DNA from: Amycolatopsis lexingtonensis | GTDB lineage: Bacteria > Actinomycetota > Actinomycetes > Mycobacteriales > Pseudonocardiaceae | DNA length: 64,000 bases | Assembly (NCBI RefSeq): GCF_014873755.1 | Contig: NZ_JADBEG010000001.1 | Location: forward strand, 8,902,501 to 8,966,500 | Reading direction: 5' to 3' | Part shown: positions 32,755-41,104 of the stretch, in pieces | Position numbering within the stretch: position 1 is the first letter of the stretch | Layout: every line of letters begins with the position of its first letter | Notes under the pieces: model-generated | What the model was told of the DNA's origin: nothing | The model's database searches: none | The model's input: only the letters and a program-made list of their open reading frames with translations | Program-made: the position numbers and the translations under genes

Positions 32755-32760
32755 TACATT
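32755..32760 (+). promoter_or_regulatory. -10 element for a leaderless transcript of the flavoprotein gene
   Basis: TACATT lies exactly 7 nt before ATG 32768, the distance expected when transcription starts on the A of the start codon. There is no ribosome site before that ATG, which supports leaderless initiation and this choice of start. Confidence 0.5.
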
Positions 32761-32767
32761 GGCGAGT

Positions 32768-33946
32768 ATGACCGTCCGCGGGCCTGGGGAAACTTCGTTG
32801 CCACCGATGGCCGAATGCGTCGTGATCGGTGGCGGTGTGATCGGTGTGAGCTGTGCGTTCCGCTTGGCGGAAGCCGGCGTCGACGTCCTGCTCCTGGACC
32901 GCGGCGGGCTCGGCGAAGGCTCGACGGCGAAGGCCGCGGGCGGCATCCGGTCGTCGTTCACCAGCCGCGTGAACGTCGAACTGGGCCTGCGCGGGCTCGC
33001 CGCGTACAGCGCTTTCTCCCGCGACTTCGGCGTCGAGATCGACTTCCGCCGCGACGGGTACCTGTACCTGCTCACCGACCCCGCGGACGTCGACGCAATC
33101 GGACATTGCGCGGAGCTGCAGCGGGAGTACGGCGTCCGCAGCCACCTGCTCGACCCCGCGGAAGCGAAGGGTGTGCTCCCGCTGCTCGAAACGGACGGGA
33201 TCGTCGCCGCGCTCTGGTCTCCGGACGACGCGAAGGCGACGCCGGACGCGGTCGTGCGGGGCTACGCGAAGGCGGCGCGGGCGTGCGGCGCGCGGCTGCG
33301 GGCCGGCGTCGAAGTCACCGGGATCGAACGGGACGGTGGCGTCCTGACGGGCGTCCGCACGACCGCGGGGTTCGTCCGGACCGGCGCGGTGGTGTGCGCG
33401 GCCGGCGCGTGGTCGGGGCGGATCGGCGAGCTGGCCGGTCTGGACCTGCCGGTGCGGCCGTTCCGGCGGCAGGTCGTGTTCACCGGGCCGGTGGCAGGGC
33501 TGCCGGAGTCGCTGCCGCTGACCATCGAGCTGCCGGCGGCGTTCTACTTCCACCGCGAAGGTGCGGGTCTGGCGATGTCCGTTTGCGAGGACGACGGCTT
33601 CCCGGGGTTCGACACGCGCTACGAGGCGGGCGAATGGCTGCCCCGGCTGGCCGAGGTGGCGGGCCGCCGGATCCCCGCCGTGCTCGACGCGGGGATCCGC
33701 ACGGCCTGGGCCGGGTTGTACGAAGTCACGCCCGACCGCAACCAGATCGTGGGGGAAAGCGTCCTGCTGTCGCGGTTCCTCTACGCGACCGGTTTCTCCG
33801 GGCACGGGTTCCAGATGGGCCCGGCGGCCGGCGAGCTGATCCGGGACCTCTACCTGGGCCGGCCGACGGCGGTGGACATCTCGGGACTGGATGTCCGGCG
33901 GTTCGAAAGCGCCGATACCGCACCGGTCGAGCGCCACATCGTCTAG
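32768..33946 (+). CDS. FAD-dependent amine/amino-acid oxidoreductase (DAO family)
   Basis: A 392-residue flavoprotein resembling the sarcosine oxidase beta/glycine oxidase group. The FAD dinucleotide motif is CVVIGGGVIGVSCAFRLAEAG, followed by LDRGGLGEGSTAKAAGGIRSSF; a second flavin contact is YEVTPDRNQIVGE, and the C-terminal FLYATGFSGHGFQMGPAAGELI is typical. It oxidises a secondary or primary amine to an imine with release of the keto or aldehyde form. Starts at 32738 and 32807 are also possible. It lies directly upstream of the TPP-hydantoinase operon in the same direction, separated by 44 nt that hold a long operator-like dyad. A GCAATCGGACAT word lies at 33095. Confidence 0.9.
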   Translation: MTVRGPGETSLPPMAECVVIGGGVIGVSCAFRLAEAGVDVLLLDRGGLGEGSTAKAAGGIRSSFTSRVNVELGLRGLAAYSAFSRDFGVEIDFRRDGYLYLLTDPADVDAIGHCAELQREYGVRSHLLDPAEAKGVLPLLETDGIVAALWSPDDAKATPDAVVRGYAKAARACGARLRAGVEVTGIERDGGVLTGVRTTAGFVRTGAVVCAAGAWSGRIGELAGLDLPVRPFRRQVVFTGPVAGLPESLPLTIELPAAFYFHREGAGLAMSVCEDDGFPGFDTRYEAGEWLPRLAEVAGRRIPAVLDAGIRTAWAGLYEVTPDRNQIVGESVLLSRFLYATGFSGHGFQMGPAAGELIRDLYLGRPTAVDISGLDVRRFESADTAPVERHIV

Positions 33947-33954
33947 GGGTCGAT

Positions 33955-33979
33955 TGCCAGATCGTTCAACGATCTGGCA
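33955..33979. promoter_or_regulatory. 25-bp dyad operator before the TPP-enzyme gene
   Basis: Perfect 11-bp arms TGCCAGATCGT and ACGATCTGGCA flank a TCA centre. It ends 11 nt before GTG 33991 and so overlaps the presumed promoter. The GntR gene at the end of the same operon (40133) is the probable binding partner, making this an autoregulatory site. Confidence 0.7.
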
Positions 33980-33990
33980 GTATCCGCGCC

Positions 33991-35613
33991 GTGGCTGTGA
34001 GTGGTGCACGGGAGCTGGTGGACGCGCTGGAAGCGCTCGGGACCGAGATCGTTTTCGGCCTCCCGGGGGTGCACAACCTGCCGTTGTGGGAGGCGTTGTC
34101 CGAGACCGGCATCAAGCTCGTCGGGGTGCGCCACGAACAGACCGCGGGCTACGCCGCCGACGGGTACGCGCGCGCGACCGGGAAGCTCGGTGTCGCCCTC
34201 GTGACCACCGGGCCGGGCGCGGCCAACACGCTCGGCGCGGTCGGCGAAGCGATGGCTTCCGCGGCTCCGGTGCTCATCATCGCCACCGACATCCCGTCGA
34301 CCCTGCGACGTCCCGGCGTCGTGCGCGGCGTGTTGCACGAGACCTCGGACCAGCAGGCCATGTTCGCGCCGGTGACCAAGGGCGGCTTCACCGTGCGGGC
34401 GGCCGACCAGATCGGCACCACCGTGCACCGCGCGGCGCGGCTCGCGCTGCAGCCGCAGAGCGGGCCCGTCTACCTCGGCGTGCCGACCGACTACCTGCGC
34501 GAGACGGTCCCGCACCGCCGTCCGCCGGCACCGCACCGCAAGCCCGACGTCGACGTTCCCGATCTCGCGCGGGCCGAGGCGATGCTGTCCGACGCGCGGC
34601 AGCCGCTGATCTGGGCCGGCGGTGGCGCGCTGCGTTCCGGGGCCGGCGACGCGATCGGTGTGCTCGCGGAGAAGCTCGCCGCGCCGGTGATCACCACCTT
34701 CGCCGCCCGCGGGCTGCTGCCGCTGGACCACCCGTGCCTGGCGCCGAACCCGGTGCACACGCCGGAGGTCGGCGAGCTGTGGGACGAGGCCGACGTCGTG
34801 CTCGCCATCGGCACCGACTTCGACGGCCTGATGACGCAGAACTGGCGGATGCCGAAGCCGCCCCGGTTGATCGCGGTCAACGTCGACGCCGACGACGCCG
34901 CCAAGAACTACGCGCCCGACCTGACGCTGGTCGGCGACGCGCGGTCGATCGTCGAACGGCTGCTGCCGAAGCAGCGGCCGGGGCTCGACGACATCACCCT
35001 GCGGCTGGCCGGCATCGGCCGCCGGGTGCGCCAGCGGATCCGCGACGAGGAGCCGCAGGCCTACGACTTCCTGTCCACTTTGGACGAAGTGCTGCCGACC
35101 GACGCCGTGCTGGTGTCCGACATGTGCGTCGCCGGGTACTGGGTCGGCGGCTTCCACCGGGTGCGGGCGCCGCGCAAGCTCGCCTACCCGATGGGCTGGG
35201 GCACCCTCGGCTACGGCTTCCCGGCGTCGCTCGGCGCGGCGGCGGCCGGCACCGGGCGGGCCATCTGCATCACCGGCGACGGCGGGTTCCTCTACGGCTG
35301 TGGCGACCTCGCGACGCTCGCGCAGGAGCAGCTGCCGGTCACCGTGGTGCTGGTCGACGACGGCGGCTACGGGATGCTGCGCTACGACCAGGACCGCGAG
35401 GGCGTGCCGCACCGCGGGGTCGACTGGGACAGCCCGGACTTCGTCGGTCTCGCGCGCTCTTTCGGCGTGCACGCCGACCGCGTGTCCGGCTTCGGGCGGG
35501 CGTTCCGGCGGCTGCTCGGCGAGTTCGTCGAGTCGGACGAGCCGAACGTGCTGGTGGTGAAGGCCAAGCTGAAGCCGCCGCTGAACACGTCGCCGCGGTG
35601 GTACCGGACATGA
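33991..35613 (+). CDS. Thiamine-pyrophosphate enzyme (acetolactate-synthase-like)
   Basis: A 540-residue three-domain TPP enzyme. The catalytic Glu is E49 (VGVRHEQTAGYAADGYAR); the PP domain contains GWGTLGYGFPASLGAAAA and the cofactor motif ITGDGGFLYGCGDLATLAQE followed by VVLVDDGGYGMLRYDQ, so GDG-x(24-27)-N is present with Asp at the last place. GTG 33991 (VAVSGARELVD) is used because the operator dyad ends just upstream; no ribosome site is visible. Its stop overlaps hyuA by 4 nt. The reaction is carboligation or decarboxylation of a keto acid. It is not a housekeeping acetolactate synthase by context. Confidence 0.9.
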   Translation: MAVSGARELVDALEALGTEIVFGLPGVHNLPLWEALSETGIKLVGVRHEQTAGYAADGYARATGKLGVALVTTGPGAANTLGAVGEAMASAAPVLIIATDIPSTLRRPGVVRGVLHETSDQQAMFAPVTKGGFTVRAADQIGTTVHRAARLALQPQSGPVYLGVPTDYLRETVPHRRPPAPHRKPDVDVPDLARAEAMLSDARQPLIWAGGGALRSGAGDAIGVLAEKLAAPVITTFAARGLLPLDHPCLAPNPVHTPEVGELWDEADVVLAIGTDFDGLMTQNWRMPKPPRLIAVNVDADDAAKNYAPDLTLVGDARSIVERLLPKQRPGLDDITLRLAGIGRRVRQRIRDEEPQAYDFLSTLDEVLPTDAVLVSDMCVAGYWVGGFHRVRAPRKLAYPMGWGTLGYGFPASLGAAAAGTGRAICITGDGGFLYGCGDLATLAQEQLPVTVVLVDDGGYGMLRYDQDREGVPHRGVDWDSPDFVGLARSFGVHADRVSGFGRAFRRLLGEFVESDEPNVLVVKAKLKPPLNTSPRWYRT

Positions 35614-37643
35614 GGATCGGCGTCGACATCGGCGGCACGTTCACCGATCTCTGCGCGGTGGACGACGCCGGCATCGTCGCCGTCGGGAAGGTCCTGACCA
35701 CGCACGACGGGCCCGCGCGCGCGGTCGAGGATGGACTGGCCGCGCTGCTCGCGGACGCCGGGATCGCCGCTACCGGCGTGACGCAGGTGGTGCACGGGAC
35801 GACGCTGGTGACCAACGCGCTGATCGAGCGCACGGGTTCGCGCACGGCGTTGCTCGCCACCGCCGGCTTCCGCGACGTCCTGGAGATGCGCCGCGAGCAC
35901 CGTTACGAGCTCTACGACCTGCACCTCGAACTGCCCGCGCCGCTGGTCCCGCGGCACCTGCGCTTCGACGTTCCGGAGCGGATCTTCGCGGACGGAGCCG
36001 TCCGGACCGCGCTCGACGAGACTTACGTTGTAAGGCTAGGGCGGGAACTGGCGGACCGCGGAATCGAAGCGGTCGCCGTCTGCTTCCTGCACGCGTTCAC
36101 GAACCCCGCGCACGAACGGCGGGTGGCGGAGATCCTCGCCGAGGTCGCGCCCGGTCTGCGCGTCGCGCTCTCCTCCGACGTCGTACCCGAGATCCGCGAG
36201 TTCGAGCGCGCGTCGACGACGGTCGCGAACGTCTACGTCCAGGACCTCACCGAGCGCTACCTGCGCGACCTCGAACGCCGGTTGCGGCGGCTCGGGATCG
36301 CCGGGGCGCCGCACATCATGCTGTCCAACGGCGGCCTGGCGACCGTCGGCACCGCGGCCCGGCACCCGATCCGCATCCTGGAGTCCGGCCCGGCGGGCGG
36401 CGCGCTCGCGGCGGCCGCGGTCGGCCCGCCCGACCTGCTGGCCTTCGACATGGGCGGCACGACGGCGAAGCTGTGCCTGATCGCGGGTGGCGCGCCGCTG
36501 GTCACGCACCAGTTCGAGGTGGACCGGAAGTACCGGCTGCTGCCCGGTTCCGGCCTGCCGGTGCAGGTCCCGGTCACGGACATGATCGAGATCGGCGTCG
36601 GCGGCGGGTCGATCGCGCGCATCGACGCGCTGGGCTTGCTGACCGTCGGGCCCGACTCGGCGGGGTCCGAGCCCGGCCCGGTCTGCTACGGCCGCGGCGG
36701 CACCGCGCCCACCGTCACCGACGCCGATCTGGTGCTCGGCTACCTCGACCCGGGCTACTTCCTCGGTGGCGGCATGCCCCTGGACGCCGAGGCCGCCAGG
36801 GCGGTGCTCCGGAGGGCGATCGCCGATCCGCTCGGGGTGAGCGTCGAAGAGGCCGCCTGGGGTATCCACACCAGCGTCAACGAGGACATGGCGAACGCCG
36901 CGCGCGTGCACGCGGTCGAGCGCGGGCACGACCCCGCGAAGCTGCCGATGTACACCTTCGGCGGCGCGGGCCCGGTGCACGGCGCCGGTGTCGCACGGGC
37001 GCTCGGGGCGCCGTCGGTCGTCGCGCCGCCCGCCGCCGGCGTGCTGAGCGCGGCCGGGTTCCTCACCGCGCCGCTGGCGTTCGACTTCGTGCGCTCGGCC
37101 CGCGCGGCCGTGCACGAGCTCGCCTGGGACCAGGTCGACGCCCTGTTCGCCGAGATGGAGGCCGAGGGCGAAGCCCTGCTGGCGAAGTCCGGGGTCGCCG
37201 ACGTGACGCACCGCCGGATCGCCGAGATGCGCTACGCCGGGCAGGGCTACGAGATCCGCGTTCCGGTGCACGGCGGCAGCTGGCCCGAGACGCTGATCGA
37301 GGAGTTCACCCGTACCTACCGCGCGCTCTACCGGCGGAGCGGACCCGAGGTCGGCGTCGAGGTGCTGAACTGGCGGGTCGTCTCGAGCGGGCCGGCGCCG
37401 GACGTCACCTTACGGCTTAAGGCACAGGCGACCGGGGGTGAAGCGCGCAAGGGCACCCGACCGGCGTATTTTCCGGCCGCCGGTAGATTTGTCGACACGG
37501 CGATCTTCGACCGGTACCGGCTCCGGCCGGGGACGCGGATCGACGGGCCGGCCATCGTGGAGGAACGCGAGTCCACAGTGGTCGTTCCGCCGGGAGCCCA
37601 CTGCGTCGCCCGGGAAGACGCCGCGCTGGAGGTGACGGTGTGA
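35610..37643 (+). CDS. Hydantoinase/5-oxoprolinase subunit A family (HyuA)
   Basis: A 677-residue ATP-dependent ring-opening hydrolase subunit. The actin-like ATPase fold begins MRIGVDIGGTFTDLCAVDD, continues with VHGTTLVTNALIERTG, and has LLAFDMGGTTAKLCLI in the second subdomain; GGGSIAR and ERGHDPAKLPMYTFGGAGPVHG follow. HyuA with HyuB hydrolyses hydantoins, N-methylhydantoin or 5-oxoproline using ATP. ATGA overlaps couple it to the genes on both sides. A short patch (DETYVVRLG, 36016-36042) is written in rare codons around a CTTAC-N3-GTAAG dyad. Confidence 0.93.
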   Translation: MRIGVDIGGTFTDLCAVDDAGIVAVGKVLTTHDGPARAVEDGLAALLADAGIAATGVTQVVHGTTLVTNALIERTGSRTALLATAGFRDVLEMRREHRYELYDLHLELPAPLVPRHLRFDVPERIFADGAVRTALDETYVVRLGRELADRGIEAVAVCFLHAFTNPAHERRVAEILAEVAPGLRVALSSDVVPEIREFERASTTVANVYVQDLTERYLRDLERRLRRLGIAGAPHIMLSNGGLATVGTAARHPIRILESGPAGGALAAAAVGPPDLLAFDMGGTTAKLCLIAGGAPLVTHQFEVDRKYRLLPGSGLPVQVPVTDMIEIGVGGGSIARIDALGLLTVGPDSAGSEPGPVCYGRGGTAPTVTDADLVLGYLDPGYFLGGGMPLDAEAARAVLRRAIADPLGVSVEEAAWGIHTSVNEDMANAARVHAVERGHDPAKLPMYTFGGAGPVHGAGVARALGAPSVVAPPAAGVLSAAGFLTAPLAFDFVRSARAAVHELAWDQVDALFAEMEAEGEALLAKSGVADVTHRRIAEMRYAGQGYEIRVPVHGGSWPETLIEEFTRTYRALYRRSGPEVGVEVLNWRVVSSGPAPDVTLRLKAQATGGEARKGTRPAYFPAAGRFVDTAIFDRYRLRPGTRIDGPAIVEERESTVVVPPGAHCVAREDAALEVTV

Positions 37644-39340
37644 GCGTCGACCCCATCCTGGCCGGGTTGTTCGGCAACCGGCTGCACTCGATCCTCGCCG
37701 AGCAGCAGAACGCGCTCGTCAACACGGCTTTCTCCGCCGTGGTGCGGGAATCGCTCGACCTGGCCTGCGCGGTGTTCGACTCCCGCGGCGAGATGATCGG
37801 GCAGTCCGTCGGCGGCACGCCGGGGCACATCAACGCGATGGCGACCGGCATGCACCACTTCGTCGCGGCCTACCCGCCGGAGACGCTCGAACCCGGTGAC
37901 GTCCTGCTCACCAACGACCCGTGGCAGACCGCCGGGCAGATCAACGACATCACGGTGGCGACGCCGGTGTTCCGCGACGGCCGGGTGGTGGCCTGGTTCG
38001 CGTCCTGCTGCCACGCGCCCGACATCGGCGGCCGGCTGGTGTCCGCCGAAGCCCACGAGGTCTTCGAAGAGGGCCTTCGGCTGCCGATCCTGAAGTTCCT
38101 GCGCGCGGGCGAGGTCAACACCGATCTGGAACGGCTGATCCGGGCCAACGTGCGGACGCCGGAGGAGACCATCGGTGACCTGTACGCACAGGTCACCGGC
38201 AACGAGGTCGGCGCCGCCAGCCTGCTGCGGCTGCTCGACGAGCTGGGCCTCGACTCGCTCGACGAAATAGCCGCCGAGCTCATGGACCGGTCCGAAAAGG
38301 CGCTGCGGGACGCGCTGCGCGAACTGCCGGACGGCGTCTACACCAACGAAATCGCCACCGACGGCTTCGACGACGAAGAAGTCGTCCTGCGCGTGAAGGC
38401 CACTGTGGACGGCGACGAGATCCAACTCGACTTCGCGGGTTCGTCACCGCAGAGCCGGCGCGGGATCAACGTCGTGCTGAACTACACGCGGGCGTACGCG
38501 TCTTTCGCGGTCAAGGCGGCGATCTCGCCGGAGGTGCCGCACAACGCCGGGTCGTTCCGGCCGGTGCACGTCACCGCGCCCGAAGGCTCCGTGCTGAACT
38601 GCCTGCCGCCCGCGCCGGTCGCGTCGCGGCACCTCATCGGGCACTTCCTGCCCTCGCTGCTGATCGGCGCGCTGCCCGGCGCCGCGATCGCGCCGAGCGC
38701 GGACGCGCTGTGGATGACCATCTGGCGGGGCCACGGGTTCATGCTCAACGTCTTCCAGACCGGCGGCATGGGCGCCCGGGCGGGCAAGGACGGGCTCAGC
38801 ACCACGGGATTTCCCAGCGGCCTGCGGTCGACGCCGACCGAGGTCATCGAGACGATGGCGCCGCTGGTCCAGTTTTCCCGGGAGCTGCGGGCGGATTCCG
38901 GCGGCGCGGGCCGGTGGCGCGGCGGACTCGGACAGGTGACCACGATGGGGTCACGCGGCGGGGATTCCTGGAGCGTGAACGGGAACGTCGACCGCGTGCG
39001 GGCCGCCGCGTCCGGAGTGGACGGCGGCGCCGCGGGGGCACCCGGACGGTTCGGGTTGCGCGAAGGTGCCGACCTGCCCGCGAAAAGCCGGGTGACACTG
39101 GCTCCCGAGTCTATTGTGGACGTCACGCTGCCCGGTGGTGGCGGCTACGGGCCGCCGCGCGAACGGCCGGTGGCGGCGGTCCTCGCCGACGTCGTCGAGG
39201 GGTACGTCTCGGTGGCGGCGGCGCGTGAGGTGTACGGCGTCGCCGTGCGGTACCTCGGGAGCCCGGACGCGCTCGTCCGGCTGCCCGAGGACTACGCGGT
39301 CGACGAAGAGCGGACAGCACGACTGAGAGCGGGGAAGTGA
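37640..39340 (+). CDS. Hydantoinase B/oxoprolinase family (HyuB)
   Basis: The 566-residue partner subunit of HyuA. Landmarks are FSAVVRESLDLACAVFDSRGEMIGQ, the metal-site block VLLTNDPWQTAGQINDITVATPVF with ASCCHAPDIGG, and the C-terminal RGGLGQVTTM and VTLPGGGGYGPPRERP. It starts on ATGA overlapping HyuA. Together the two form an ATP-dependent amidohydrolase of a cyclic amide or lactam. Substrate preference cannot be read from the sequence, and no carbamoylase gene is nearby, which is unusual for a hydantoin pathway. Confidence 0.93.
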   Translation: MSVDPILAGLFGNRLHSILAEQQNALVNTAFSAVVRESLDLACAVFDSRGEMIGQSVGGTPGHINAMATGMHHFVAAYPPETLEPGDVLLTNDPWQTAGQINDITVATPVFRDGRVVAWFASCCHAPDIGGRLVSAEAHEVFEEGLRLPILKFLRAGEVNTDLERLIRANVRTPEETIGDLYAQVTGNEVGAASLLRLLDELGLDSLDEIAAELMDRSEKALRDALRELPDGVYTNEIATDGFDDEEVVLRVKATVDGDEIQLDFAGSSPQSRRGINVVLNYTRAYASFAVKAAISPEVPHNAGSFRPVHVTAPEGSVLNCLPPAPVASRHLIGHFLPSLLIGALPGAAIAPSADALWMTIWRGHGFMLNVFQTGGMGARAGKDGLSTTGFPSGLRSTPTEVIETMAPLVQFSRELRADSGGAGRWRGGLGQVTTMGSRGGDSWSVNGNVDRVRAAASGVDGGAAGAPGRFGLREGADLPAKSRVTLAPESIVDVTLPGGGGYGPPRERPVAAVLADVVEGYVSVAAAREVYGVAVRYLGSPDALVRLPEDYAVDEERTARLRAGK

Positions 39341-39341
39341 C

Positions 39342-40136
39342 ATGGGTCGGTTGGCCGGCAAGGTGGCGGTCGTCTTCGGCGGCGCGCGGGGCATCGGCCT
39401 CGCGACGGTCAAGGAGTTCCTCGCCGAGGGCGCGACGGTGTACGCCGCCGACATCCGCGAGCCCGCGGAAGAGATCGGCGGGTACCGGCACTCCACAGTG
39501 GACGCCACCGACGAGGCCGCCGTGGCCGCGTTCGTCGACGGCGTCCTCGCCGAGGCGGGCCGCGTCGACGTGCTGTTCAACAACGTCGGCGTCCACCTCG
39601 CCAAGCCGCTGGCCGACACGACGGTGGCCGAGTTCGACCACATCTTCGCGCTGAACGTCCGTGCCGCCTTCCTCGGCACCCGCGCCGTGCTGCCGCACAT
39701 GATCGAGCAGCGGGCCGGGAGCATCATCACGACGTCGTCCAACGGCGGCGTGATGGGCCGCCCCGGCGACCCGGTGTACAACGCCACCAAGCACGCGTTG
39801 GTCGGGCTGATGAAGTCGGTCGCCGTCGCCCACGCGCACCAGGGCGTCCGGGCCAACACGGTGAACCCGGGCGCGATCGACACCGAACTGCTGCGCGGCA
39901 CCCTCGCCTCGCCGGACGACTTCGAGACCAAGCAGCACCAGCTGGTCGCGAGCACGCCCGCGGCGCGCGTCGGCGAGGCTTGGGAGGTCGCGAAGGCGGT
40001 CGTGTTCCTGGCCAGCGACGAGTCGAAGTTCATCAACGGCGTCGTCCTGCCGATCGACGGCGCGAAGGCGGCGGGTGCCATGCCGGGCAACCGGTACAGC
40101 CTCGACTTCGACCTCGGCGTCGGGGTCGTGCCATGA
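39342..40136 (+). CDS. Short-chain dehydrogenase/reductase (SDR)
   Basis: A 264-residue classical SDR. The NAD(P) motif is VVFGGARGIGLATVKEF, NNVGVHL is the NAG-type motif, Ser lies in IITTSSNGGVMG and the catalytic YNATKHA gives Tyr and Lys; the loop NPGAIDTELLRG follows. It lies 1 nt after hyuB, and its stop overlaps the GntR start, so it is firmly in the operon. It may oxidise an alcohol formed or used by the TPP enzyme; that link is an inference. Confidence 0.92.
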   Translation: MGRLAGKVAVVFGGARGIGLATVKEFLAEGATVYAADIREPAEEIGGYRHSTVDATDEAAVAAFVDGVLAEAGRVDVLFNNVGVHLAKPLADTTVAEFDHIFALNVRAAFLGTRAVLPHMIEQRAGSIITTSSNGGVMGRPGDPVYNATKHALVGLMKSVAVAHAHQGVRANTVNPGAIDTELLRGTLASPDDFETKQHQLVASTPAARVGEAWEVAKAVVFLASDESKFINGVVLPIDGAKAAGAMPGNRYSLDFDLGVGVVP

Positions 40137-40810
40137 CCGTCGACGCCTCGGGGCTGGGGAGCGAGCGGCACCTGCTGGAACGCAGTGGCACCGCCGAACG
40201 GGTCGCGGCGATCCTGCGCCAGTACATCACCGACGGCGTCTTCGCCCCCGGTGAACGCCTGTCCGAGCCGGTGATCAGCTCGGCGCTGGGCGTCTCGCGC
40301 AACACGCTGCGCGAGTCGTTCCAGCTGCTGGCCCACGAACGGCTGGCCGTGCACGAGCTCAACCGCGGGGTTTTCGTGCGCGAACTGACCACCGACGACA
40401 TCGAGGACCTCTACGTCGTCCGCCGCGCCACCGAGTGCGGTGCCCTGCGCCGCGCCGCCGAACTGCCCGCGGTGGACCTCTCCGGGCTGCAACGCGCGCT
40501 GGAGGACGGGCGGACCGCGGCCGAAGCCGAGGACTGGCTCGCGGTCGGCACCGCCAGCATCCACTTCCACCAGGCGCTGGCGGACCTGGCCGGCAGCGAG
40601 CGGCTGTCCGCGACGATGCGCCAGGTGCTCGCCGAGACGCGGCTGTTCTTCGTGCTCAACGAGAACACGCGGGAGTTCTACGAGCCGTTCCTCGACTACC
40701 ACGAACGGATCCTGCGCGACCTGCGCCGCGGCCGGTTCGACGCCGCGGCGGCCTCGCTCGACCGCTACCTGCGCGACGCCGAAGCCCGGCTGCTGGAGCT
40801 GAGTTCGTAG
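40133..40810 (+). CDS. GntR family regulator, FCD subfamily
   Basis: A 225-residue regulator closing the TPP-hydantoinase operon. The winged helix lies at residues 18-85 (RVAAILRQYITDGVFAPGERL, VISSALGVSRNTLRESFQLLAHERLAV), followed by the FCD domain with HFHQALADLAGSERLS and the late His in FLDYHERILRDL. ATG 40133 overlaps the SDR stop (ATGA). It probably binds the 25-bp dyad at 33955-33979 and responds to a pathway acid. Its 3' end overlaps a small antisense secreted-protein gene by 46 nt. Confidence 0.93.
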   Translation: MTVDASGLGSERHLLERSGTAERVAAILRQYITDGVFAPGERLSEPVISSALGVSRNTLRESFQLLAHERLAVHELNRGVFVRELTTDDIEDLYVVRRATECGALRRAAELPAVDLSGLQRALEDGRTAAEAEDWLAVGTASIHFHQALADLAGSERLSATMRQVLAETRLFFVLNENTREFYEPFLDYHERILRDLRRGRFDAAAASLDRYLRDAEARLLELSS

Positions 40811-41004
40811 GGGACGACGACGGTGACCGGGAACGGCCGCCGGTAGACCGTGACGCGGTAGATCCCGTCGGCGCCGGCCGACCAGCCGAGCCGCAGGACC
40901 GTCCGGACGACGGAACACACGGCGTACCCCGCCGGGGCGGGACGGGCTTCCGCGGGCGGCGGGACGGCGAGCAGCACGACGGCCACCGCCGCAACGGTCG
41001 TCAC
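40765..41004 (-). CDS. Small secreted protein, 79 residues, unknown
   Basis: A short protein with a hydrophobic leader (TTVAAVAVVLLAVPPPAEA, cleavage after an AEA-type site) and a mature part of about 58 residues with one Cys, ending in a Ser/Arg-rich tail. GTG 41004 is preferred because GAGGA lies 5 nt upstream; TTG 41031 in the same frame would add nine residues. I do not recognise the family. The last 46 nt run antisense to the GntR gene, so the C-terminus is the least certain part. Confidence 0.52.
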   Translation of the reverse strand: MTTVAAVAVVLLAVPPPAEARPAPAGYAVCSVVRTVLRLGWSAGADGIYRVTVYRRPFPVTVVVPYELSSSSRASASRR

Positions 41005-41104
41005 GCGTCCTCGGAGCACCAGCCCACTCAACCTTGAGGGCGGGCCGCACCGGAAAGGATTCGAGCCGGTTCAAATCCGCGTGAACCACTGTTAACGTCG
41101 GTCC

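Noticed and set aside
32599..33990. Upstream extension of the TPP-enzyme frame
   Set aside because: It runs in a wrong phase over the flavoprotein gene and has no similarity to the family; GTG 33991 after the operator fits the family start.
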